A stretch of 38,494 nt of DNA from Gemmatimonadota bacterium. Lineage in GTDB: Bacteria; Gemmatimonadota; Gemmatimonadetes; Longimicrobiales; RSA9. Where the stretch lies: the NCBI GenBank assembly GCA_017881445.1, contig JADGQX010000012.1:1-38494 (forward strand), written 5' to 3'. Made by a program: the position numbers and the translations under genes. Positions within the stretch are counted from its first letter, which is position 1. Every line of letters starts with the position of its first letter. The notes below the pieces were generated by a model. The model searched no databases. It was not told where the DNA came from and was given only the letters and a program-made list of their open reading frames with translations. Shown piece after piece: positions 31,487 through 38,494 of this stretch.

Positions 31487-34400
31487 TCACGGAGCTCGCC
31501 TGGTGTACTGGTTGGGCGCACCGGGCGTGGGCACGCTGCCGGCGACCTGGGCGCCGCTGTCATGCGTCCGGGTCAAAGCAGTGGTCAGGGTGATGCCGCT
31601 GCCCGAGACCTGTGCGCCGGCCTCGTGCGCACTGGTGAGCGGCGCGGCGACGGTGATCGTGGCGCCGCCCGGGGCGCCGCCAAAGCCGCCAAAGCCTCTG
31701 CGGATCGCGATGGAGGCGATGACCGCCGTCTCCTGGTTCGCGCCGCTGCCGATGGTGATCGTCTGCCCGGAGTTGAAGCCCATCGCGCCGGCGACAGGGA
31801 TAGCCGTCGCGCCCACGCTGGTGGCGGTGTCCACCGTGGAGGCGCCTGGCGTGCCAACCGTCGCGATGACGGCGGTCTCGAGGTTCGCGCCCGGGTCGAT
31901 CAGGATCTTCTGGCCGGCGGCGAAGTCCGCCACGCTGGAGACCTTGATATTGTTCGCGCCGACGGCCGCAGCGGCCGACAGGGAGGCGGCGGCCTGCAAC
32001 AGGAAGTCGGTGCAGTTGCTGTCGGTGTCGAGGCCGTCCGGGAAGCGGCCCGCGCTCCGGTTGGGCGCGGCCGCGGCCGGCCCGCCTCGCCCGCCGAATC
32101 CGAAGCCTCCCCTGCCCGCGCCGGGCGCAGGTACGCTGCAGCCGCTGCGCCCTGCTCCGGAGGTCGCCTGGTCGCCCTCGGCGGCCCATGGGTCGACGAG
32201 GCCGCCGTAGTTGAGGCCGTCGACGACCCGGCCCGCCGCGTCACGCAGCACCATGTTGCCGGCGCCGCCGAGGGCGGGGCCCCCGAACCAACGGTTTGGC
32301 ACCGGCGTCCCTGGGTAGCCCGCGGTCGTGACCTTGGCGTCACGCACGACCGCGTCGATCGGGTGGTCCATGGCCAGGGGCTGGTCCAGCGTGATGCCGG
32401 TACCGAGCGGCTGGACGGGCTCGTTGCTCGAGTGGGTAAAGGCCGTCGCCGGCTGGAAGCTGATCCCGGTTCCCCGGGCGCTGAAGGGGATGTTGGCCGC
32501 ATGGTTGAACCGCAGCGGGGCGGCCAGGCCGAGGCCCGTACCGTGAGCGACCACATCCTCGCGGTCGAGATGCGCCCTGGCGAGGGCCGGCGTGAAATCG
32601 ACGCCGGTGCCGCTGGGACTTGAGGCGCCGACGGCGGTGATCGTGACCGTTTCCAGGTTGGCGGGGGTGCCGACGCTCATCTTGTCGCCCACGGTGAAGC
32701 CGGTCAGGTTGCCGCGCGCCCGCAGGGCGATCCTGGTCGCGCCGGCGCTCGCATTGGCCGAAAGCGTCGCACGGCCGGCCTGCGTGCCCACACTCGCGAC
32801 CGTGACGGTCTCGATGCCGTGGCCGACGCTGGCAATGTCCAGCCGGATCCTGTCGCCGACCGAGATGTTGGCGACCGATGTCACCTTGATGTTGCTGTCG
32901 CCCGCTTTTGCGTCCACCGCCAGCCAGGCCTGCGTGCCCGGCTTGCCGACCGCGGTGACCGTGACCACCTCGTATCTCTCCACGGACTTCGCGACGGTGG
33001 GGTAGGTGGCGCCGTGGCCGATGCCCATCTTCTGGCCCACTTCGAACCCGGCCACGCTCGCGACCGGCACGTTGGTCGAGCCGGCCGGGATCGTGATCAC
33101 CGGACCGTCGGGGAGCGGCTGCCACACCGTCGTCGTGCTGGCTGCGCCTGGACGACCTCCGCCGAACGGCGACTCGGGCGCCCCGGACGCCGCCGCCGTG
33201 CCGAGCTTCGCGATCCTGCGGGTTTCCAGGGCCGCGCCCGTGCCGATCTCGATCGCATCGCCGACCGACATGTCGGTCGTGCTCCTGACGTGAATGGCGG
33301 CGTCACCCTTGTGCGCGGGAACCGCCAGCCCGGAGTTGGACAGGCCGAGCAGGTAGAAGCCACGAGCCGCGAGCTTCGTCCCCGCCGGGATCTTCACCGA
33401 CGAGAAGATCGCCTGCTGGGTCGGATGCTGGGTCAGGGTCCAGCCCGAGATGTCGACGGCACTGCCGCCGGCGTTGTAGAGCTCGATGAACGAGTCCGTC
33501 GAGTTGTTGGGAGACCCGGCGCTGACGCGGAACTCGTTGATCTTGACCGGCTGGACGTTCCGCACCTTTTCGGTCGTCGTTTCGGATCGGCTCTGGCCGC
33601 CCCTCGCGCTCGTCCAGGAGACGTTGCCGACCAGGTCGCCGTTGAAGGCCGCCGGTCCCGACGTGACCTTGAAGGGCGCGCTCACGCTGGCGCCCGGCGC
33701 GACCGGGCTGGCGAACGTCTTCGACGAGCCGGTGGAGCCTGCGACCACGGAGGTCCAGCCCGCGGGCACGGAAATGCTCAACCGGACGCCCGTCGCGGGC
33801 GCCCCCGTTGTATTCGTGAAGGTCACGGTGCTGTTCTGCGAGGAGCCCGGCGAGAACGTCTGCAGTCCCGGCGGGGTGGCCGTCGCCGACGCCGGCGCCA
33901 GGGTCAGGCGCGCCACGTCGTACCCGGCGGCCACGACATTGGCCTGGATCCGCTGGTTGGTCTCCTGCGTCGGGAAGGTGCCCGCGGCCGTCATCGCGCC
34001 TTCATAGAAGGTGCCCTGGGAACCGTTGCTGTTGTCGCCGCCGTTGCCCAGGAGGATCGCCCCCTGCTTGCGCATCGGGTCATAGGTGTGGTCGACGCGC
34101 GGGCCGTCGAACATGATCGACAGGCCGCCCTTCTGCGCATCGCCGCCCATGGATCTCCAGTGGTGCGCTTCGCCGTCGGCCGTGGCAGTCACGAAGCGCC
34201 AGGTGATGTTCGGCAGCTGTGCGCAGAGCTTGGAGCCGTCCGGGTTGACACAGCCCACCAGGTTGTTCTCCTGGTCGGTCATGATCCACGGGCCGGGCGG
34301 GTTGCCGTGATACCAGACCCCGATATTGCCGAAGAACGTGGTCTCCATGGTGCCGTTACCGTCATCGCGGCTGTCGGTCTCGGCGTTGCCGTAGTCGTAG

Positions 34401-35008
34401 CAGCAGCCAGAATTGTAGTGATGGCCGCTGACGACCCAGTACTGCCCCTCCGCCTGGTCGTCCACAGCGGTGCCCTTCGCATCATTCCAGCGCAGCCCCA
34501 TGCCCGGCTCGATGAAGACGCCGTAGGCCTTGTGGCCCATGATCGTGATCGGTGCCATGTCGGCGATCGGGACGTTGTTGAACCCACCCATGGCCGGGCC
34601 GCTGAATCCGCCGCGAGGCGCCTGGACGAGGTGGTTGCCCCGGCCGGACTGGTCGTAGATGGTCGTGATCCAGCAGTACGTGTGGGCGCAGAAAGCGTCC
34701 TGCGCGGCCGCGTCCGCGTATCCGCCCGCATCCGGCACCAGCGCCGCCACGGGCTGGACCACGCCGATGTCCCGGGTCTTGCCGTCCGATTGACGCATGA
34801 CCTGGTAGAGCGGGCCGTTGTAGGAGGCGTACAGCGCGCGCGTCGTGCTGTGGGCGGCCGTGCAGGGCGTGCCCGCTGCGGCGTAGATGTCGCACGGGCC
34901 CTGCGGCCGGGGCGGAGCCGTCCCGGCCGGTGCGGCCATCGTCAACGTGCCGGCTATCAGCGTGAGAGCCAGTGCGAGCATCGACACGATCGCGCTCCTC
35001 GTTTTCAT
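31487..35008 (-). CDS. abfB: Secreted GH54 alpha-L-arabinofuranosidase with lamin-tail and repeat domains
   Basis: 1173 aa. A signal peptide (VSMLALALTLIAGTLTMAAPA) precedes a GH54 (AbfB) catalytic domain, ~35-370. It contains GPCDIYAAAGTPC, AAHSTTRALYASY, IYDQSGRGNHLVQAP, GCCYDYGNAE, the predicted nucleophile Glu247 in WIMTDQENNL and acid/base Asp325 in GNGGDNSNGSQGTFYEG. The three disulfide pairs of fungal AbfB appear conserved (C39/C49, C107/C112, C202/C203). A NEW3-like beta domain (~380-470) and a lamin-tail domain follow, the latter (from VKINEFRVSAG) apparently interrupted by about four ~50-aa repeats and resuming at NMVLRDAAGRVVDGLNYGG. Two more repeats (IKVSSVADFAAGQKILIDPG type) close the protein. 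No arabinan-binding domain is seen. AGGAC precedes the ATG. Confidence 0.9.
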   Translation of the reverse strand: MKTRSAIVSMLALALTLIAGTLTMAAPAGTAPPRPQGPCDIYAAAGTPCTAAHSTTRALYASYNGPLYQVMRQSDGKTRDIGVVQPVAALVPDAGGYADAAAQDAFCAHTYCWITTIYDQSGRGNHLVQAPRGGFSGPAMGGFNNVPIADMAPITIMGHKAYGVFIEPGMGLRWNDAKGTAVDDQAEGQYWVVSGHHYNSGCCYDYGNAETDSRDDGNGTMETTFFGNIGVWYHGNPPGPWIMTDQENNLVGCVNPDGSKLCAQLPNITWRFVTATADGEAHHWRSMGGDAQKGGLSIMFDGPRVDHTYDPMRKQGAILLGNGGDNSNGSQGTFYEGAMTAAGTFPTQETNQRIQANVVAAGYDVARLTLAPASATATPPGLQTFSPGSSQNSTVTFTNTTGAPATGVRLSISVPAGWTSVVAGSTGSSKTFASPVAPGASVSAPFKVTSGPAAFNGDLVGNVSWTSARGGQSRSETTTEKVRNVQPVKINEFRVSAGSPNNSTDSFIELYNAGGSAVDISGWTLTQHPTQQAIFSSVKIPAGTKLAARGFYLLGLSNSGLAVPAHKGDAAIHVRSTTDMSVGDAIEIGTGAALETRRIAKLGTAAASGAPESPFGGGRPGAASTTTVWQPLPDGPVITIPAGSTNVPVASVAGFEVGQKMGIGHGATYPTVAKSVERYEVVTVTAVGKPGTQAWLAVDAKAGDSNIKVTSVANISVGDRIRLDIASVGHGIETVTVASVGTQAGRATLSANASAGATRIALRARGNLTGFTVGDKMSVGTPANLETVTITAVGASSPSGTGVDFTPALARAHLDREDVVAHGTGLGLAAPLRFNHAANIPFSARGTGISFQPATAFTHSSNEPVQPLGTGITLDQPLAMDHPIDAVVRDAKVTTAGYPGTPVPNRWFGGPALGGAGNMVLRDAAGRVVDGLNYGGLVDPWAAEGDQATSGAGRSGCSVPAPGAGRGGFGFGGRGGPAAAAPNRSAGRFPDGLDTDSNCTDFLLQAAASLSAAAAVGANNIKVSSVADFAAGQKILIDPGANLETAVIATVGTPGASTVDTATSVGATAIPVAGAMGFNSGQTITIGSGANQETAVIASIAIRRGFGGFGGAPGGATITVAAPLTSAHEAGAQVSGSGITLTTALTRTHDSGAQVAGSVPTPGAPNQYTRRAP

Positions 35009-35184
35009 GGTTGTCCTGTTAGCCTTGCCGTGGCCCTAACGTGCGGTGCGGCGGGGCAGGAGGCAACGCCGCCGCAGGACATGGAAAACAGGTTGGGACT
35101 GACAAGCCTCCCGGATCTGCCCTGCCGTGCGCCATGTAACAACATGTACGGGACCGGCCTGAGCTGCTCCCGGGCGGGAACGGG

Positions 35185-38100
35185 TCAGGTCCTCTCCGAC
35201 CCCGGCTCGAACCCCTTCCCCACCTCGCACCACCTCCCCCTTCGGTACCCGCAGTCCCGGCACTTCGGGCCGGCCTCGGTGCGGTAGTCGCCGGCGCCGA
35301 TGCGGGCTACCGCGTCGCGGGCCGCGGCCAGCGCGCGCTCCAGCACGGGCGCGCTGACGTCCACCTCCTGCACGTGGCCCGGCTCCAGGAAGACGAGCCG
35401 GCCGCTGGCCACGGTGCCGGAGGCGGCGGCCCGGGCGGCGGCGTAGAGCTGGACCTGGGGCGCGTACTGTTGGACCAGGGTGCGCAGGCGTGAGTCGTCG
35501 TGGATGGCGTTGGTCTTCCAGTCGACGATGTGCCAGGCGCCGGTCTCGTCCTGGAAGGCCAGGTCCACGATGCCGTGCAGGACGGTCCGGGCGCCGCCGG
35601 GCAATGCCAGCGGCACGTAGAAGGCCACCTCTCGCAGGAGCGTGCCCCCGGCCGCGCGGATCTCGGCGGCCAGTGGTGAGCGCAGCGCCCGGCCGATCAT
35701 GGCGACGGCGGCGGCCGGGATCCCGGGCATCTGCGCCTGTAGCCGGTCCAGCTCGGCCGCGGGGTCGGCGCGGAAGTCGGCGCGGGCGAGCGCCTCGTGC
35801 ACCAGGTTGCCCAGGTCGGCAGCGCCGCTCGCCGCGCCGGCGGCGGGCGCCCGCGCCGGGAACTCGGGCAGCCCCAGCTCCGAGAAGCGGTAGACCAGGG
35901 GGCAGCGGATGAACCCGGTCAGGCGGGTGATCGCGATCTGCGCCACGGCGGGCTGGGCGATGACCAGCGGCCGGACGGCGGCGTCGAAGCCCGAGGGCGC
36001 GCCGTCGCCGATCGGGCGGCCGGCGGCCAAAGCGCGCCGGTGCAGCTCGAGCAGCGAGCGGCTGCGGTCGGCCAGGCGCGGTGACGGGTCCACCTCGCGT
36101 ACCCATTCGACCCGGACCACGGCCTCGCCCCAGGGCTTCTCCTCGACGCCGGTCCCCAGGGCGGCACCGATCTCGAGCTGGCAACGGATCCAGGGCAGCG
36201 GCCTGTGCTTCCACTCGCCCGCAGCCGCGCCCGCGCCGGCGATGCCCGAGAGGACGAGCAGCTCGCGGGCGCGCGTCGTCGCCACGTAGAGCAGGCGCTT
36301 GCCCTCCTCGGAGGCGCGCCTGGCCATCTCCTCCCGCGCCTGGCGCGCCAGCAGCGGCCGGTACCAGTCGCCGTCGCGGGCCACGGCCAGGAAGGGCGTG
36401 CCGTCCGGGCCCACGCCCGAGGCGTCGGGCGAGCGCCAGTAGTCGGCGAACAGGTCCGCCACGAAGACGACGGGCCACTCCAGCCCCTTGGCGCGGTGCA
36501 CGGTGGTGATGGTGACCGCGGGCTCGCCCGGCTCGGCCAGCGGCGCCTCGGGGTTGTCCTGCAGGTAGCGGGCGACGCGCCGGGCCCGCAGCAGGAACGC
36601 GCGCAGCGTCATGGGCCCGGAGGCGCGCGCCAGCGCGACCAGGCGCTGCACGTTGGCCGCGCGGGCGCGCCCGTGGTCGTCGGCGAAAACCCGGGCGCCG
36701 TAGTCGGTGCGCTCGATCAGGCGGCGCAGCAGCGAGTCAGGCGAGGCGGCGTCGCGGTCGTGGCGCAGGGCGTCCACGGTGGCCAGGAAGCGGTCCAGCC
36801 GCTGGCGAGCAGCAGGCGCCAGCGACGCCGCGCGCAGCACCGGCCAGTAGGGCTTCTTCGAGGAGGCCCGGGCGATGCGCAGCGCGACCAGGGCGTCGTC
36901 GTCCAGCCCGCAGAGCGGCGAGCGCAGCGCGGACAGCAGCGCCAGGTCGTCCAGCGGGTTCTCGACGACGGCCAGGCCGTTGAGCAGGTCCTTCACCTCG
37001 AGGCCGTCGAAGAAACCCGTGCCGCCCACGGTCACGAAGGGGATGCCGCAGTCGCGGAAGACCCGCTGCAGCGCCTCCACCGTGGCGCCGCGCACGCTGC
37101 GCAGCAGCACGGCCGCGTCGCCCCAGTGGAACGGCCGCGTGGCCTTCGACTCGGGGTCGAACACCGGGACCCGCTCATCCGCCAGGCGCTGCAGCCGCTG
37201 TGCGATCCAGCGCGCCTCCCGCTCCCGGGCCTGGTCGGCGGGCTCGCTGCGGTCGGCGTCGTCCGGGTCAGGCCGCTGCTCGACCACGCAGCACTCGACC
37301 CGCGCCAGCCCCTCGGCGGCCGGCGGGTAGGGCAGCTCCGCCCGCAGGGGAGCGGCGCGCAGGAGCGCGTCCTCCCGCCAGAGCACCTCGCCGGCGGCGT
37401 TCACCGCCGCCAGCACCTCCGCGCGCGAGCGGAAGTTCTGCTCCAGCCCCGTGGTGTTGCCGCCGGCGGCCCCGGTGATGTCCCGGAACAGCTCGACGTC
37501 GCAGCCGCGGAAACCGTAGATGGCCTGGCGGGCGTCGCCCACCACGAAGAAGGTGCTGTCCCCGTCGTCCCCCCAGAGCCGCTCCCGCAGGATGCGGTAC
37601 TGCAGGGGGTTGGTGTCCTGGGCCTCGTCCAGCAGGATCTCGGCGAACTGGCGGCGGTAGTGCTCCAGCACGGTAGGCCGCTGCAGCAGCGCCAGCGCGC
37701 GCAGCTGCAGGTCCTCGTAGTCGAACAGGCGACGCGCCGCCTTGTGCGCCTCGTACTCCCGCCACAGCCGGGCGGCCCAGCGCTGCACCAGGGCGACCCG
37801 GCGAGCCGACTCCGCCTCGGCCGCACGGTCCGCCTCCAGGTCGCGCCTGCGGAAGTCGTCCGCGATGAGCCGGGCCGGCTCCAGCCGCTCCTTCCACTCG
37901 TCCTTTTCCGGCCCACGGAAGTGGGCGTAGAAGCCGATGCACTGCCAGAGCTCGGTCGCCGTCGCCGGGTCCCACTGCGGGTCCTCCGGCTGCAGCGAGG
38001 CGACCAGCCGGCACAGCTGCGCGTAGCGCTGCCCCGACACGCCCCCGACATACTCCGGCGTCGTGAGGCCGGCGACGTCGCCCAGCAGCTCCAGCATCCT

Positions 38101-38494
38101 GGCCCAGCGCTCGGCGGCCCAGGCGTCGAAGGCGGCGGCGGCCGACGCCGCGGCGCCGGCGGGCGTCTCCGCCTCCAGCTCCTCGGGCGTGCCGCCCCGC
38201 TCGCGCGTCTTCTCGACCACGGCCGCGACCAGCTCGAAGAGCGCCCGGGCGTCCGGCTCCTGGCCCTGGCCGTATTCCGTGTCCAGGGGCGCGAACTCCG
38301 GGTCGTCGCAGAGCAGCTCCAGGGCGTCGTCGAAGAAGAGCGCCCGCTCCACGTCGTCGATGATGCCGAAGCCGGGGTCCACGCCCGCTTCCACGGCCCA
38401 CTCCCGCAGCATGCGGGCGCAGAAGCCGTGGATGGTGGAGATGTGGGCGACTTCGGCGTCCCGGCGAGCCTGGTCCATCCCCAGCAGGCGGAAC
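35185..38494 (-). CDS. UvrD/AddA-type helicase-nuclease with Fe-S PD-(D/E)XK domain (5' end outside window)
   Basis: At least 1102 aa; the frame stays open to the right edge, so ATG 38478 is internal and the Walker A motif is off-window. Superfamily 1 motifs are visible: ISTIHGFCARMLREW (Ic), ILLDEAQDTNPLQY (II), FVVGDARQAIYGFRG (III), LEQNFRS (IV), ITTVHRAKGLEWPVVF (V) and LLYVATTRARELL (VI). The C-terminal RecB-like nuclease shows GIVDLAFQDETGAWHIVDWKTNA and QVQLYAAA. FIRCPLVYRF plus KCRDCGYRRGRWC give four cysteines as in AddB/Cas4 iron-sulfur nucleases. It resembles the AddA half of a double-strand-break resection enzyme. The AddB-like partner, if present, lies upstream. Its last 358 bp are duplicated beyond the GH54 gene. 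Confidence 0.93.
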   Translation of the reverse strand, partial: FRLLGMDQARRDAEVAHISTIHGFCARMLREWAVEAGVDPGFGIIDDVERALFFDDALELLCDDPEFAPLDTEYGQGQEPDARALFELVAAVVEKTRERGGTPEELEAETPAGAAASAAAAFDAWAAERWARMLELLGDVAGLTTPEYVGGVSGQRYAQLCRLVASLQPEDPQWDPATATELWQCIGFYAHFRGPEKDEWKERLEPARLIADDFRRRDLEADRAAEAESARRVALVQRWAARLWREYEAHKAARRLFDYEDLQLRALALLQRPTVLEHYRRQFAEILLDEAQDTNPLQYRILRERLWGDDGDSTFFVVGDARQAIYGFRGCDVELFRDITGAAGGNTTGLEQNFRSRAEVLAAVNAAGEVLWREDALLRAAPLRAELPYPPAAEGLARVECCVVEQRPDPDDADRSEPADQAREREARWIAQRLQRLADERVPVFDPESKATRPFHWGDAAVLLRSVRGATVEALQRVFRDCGIPFVTVGGTGFFDGLEVKDLLNGLAVVENPLDDLALLSALRSPLCGLDDDALVALRIARASSKKPYWPVLRAASLAPAARQRLDRFLATVDALRHDRDAASPDSLLRRLIERTDYGARVFADDHGRARAANVQRLVALARASGPMTLRAFLLRARRVARYLQDNPEAPLAEPGEPAVTITTVHRAKGLEWPVVFVADLFADYWRSPDASGVGPDGTPFLAVARDGDWYRPLLARQAREEMARRASEEGKRLLYVATTRARELLVLSGIAGAGAAAGEWKHRPLPWIRCQLEIGAALGTGVEEKPWGEAVVRVEWVREVDPSPRLADRSRSLLELHRRALAAGRPIGDGAPSGFDAAVRPLVIAQPAVAQIAITRLTGFIRCPLVYRFSELGLPEFPARAPAAGAASGAADLGNLVHEALARADFRADPAAELDRLQAQMPGIPAAAVAMIGRALRSPLAAEIRAAGGTLLREVAFYVPLALPGGARTVLHGIVDLAFQDETGAWHIVDWKTNAIHDDSRLRTLVQQYAPQVQLYAAARAAASGTVASGRLVFLEPGHVQEVDVSAPVLERALAAARDAVARIGAGDYRTEAGPKCRDCGYRRGRWCEVGKGFEPGSERT

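Noticed and set aside
31165-31563. Separate 132-aa gene in the helicase remnant
   Set aside because: Only a middle part matches the helicase; the rest is out of frame after the 7-bp duplication, and the start lies in the GH54 3' end.

Overview
This 38.5 kb window is high-GC (about 70% by eye), densely coded bacterial chromosome with both strands used. No rRNA, tRNA, phage or IS gene is visible. Several features fit a member of the Gemmatimonadota or a similar GC-rich soil or sediment lineage: many GTG/TTG starts, 1-8 bp stop/start overlaps, secreted proteins with short AQ-type signal cleavage regions, and PAS-rich hybrid kinases. That assignment is inference.

Left part (1-9.97 kb). A radical SAM protein and a metallophosphoesterase (minus strand, GTGA-coupled) diverge from a three-gene operon. 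The operon encodes a MerA/Lpd-type FAD disulfide reductase, a TIGR04283-like glycosyltransferase and a GrdB-family selenoprotein. The ORF track splits the selenoprotein at an in-frame UGA, which a fdhF-like SECIS hairpin follows. Next come a PAS histidine kinase, a DUF302 protein divergent from a disulfide-less FAD oxidoreductase, a tandem UspA protein and a SpoU/TrmH methyltransferase that ends at a 26-bp perfect hairpin.

Middle (10-22 kb). A Met/His-rich Spy/CpxP-like periplasmic protein diverges from an Rrf2 regulator that is coupled to a flavin-reductase-like protein. A tandem UspA gene follows, broken by three frameshifts. Two hybrid PAS histidine kinases are divergent, and they are followed by a secreted S9 peptidase, a repeat-bearing spacer, a PLP group II decarboxylase and a long hairpin.

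Right-centre (22-31 kb). A SufR-like Fe-S regulator diverges from a DUF4142-cupredoxin pair. An aromatic amino-acid operon (DAHP synthase, chorismate mutase, prephenate dehydrogenase) is preceded by a Tyr/Phe-rich leader peptide and a four-segment transcription attenuator. A small accessory zone follows: an orphan HigA-like antitoxin with its own operator-like promoter, a DUF2283 protein, a membrane protein, two GNATs, and a lower-GC segment with a HEPN-like gene between 15-bp direct repeats.

Right end (31-38.5 kb). A UvrD/RecB-type helicase-nuclease with an Fe-S cluster motif runs off the edge. Downstream of it lies a large secreted GH54 alpha-L-arabinofuranosidase with a lamin-tail domain. 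A second, frameshifted copy (about 89% identical by hand alignment) of the last ~360 bp of the helicase gene lies just beyond the GH54 gene. The GH54 gene is therefore flanked by direct repeats of the helicase 3' end, which looks like an insertion scar.

The strongest candidates for a second look are the aro attenuator, the selenoprotein operon with its divergent radical SAM/phosphoesterase pair, and the helicase-flanked GH54 insertion.
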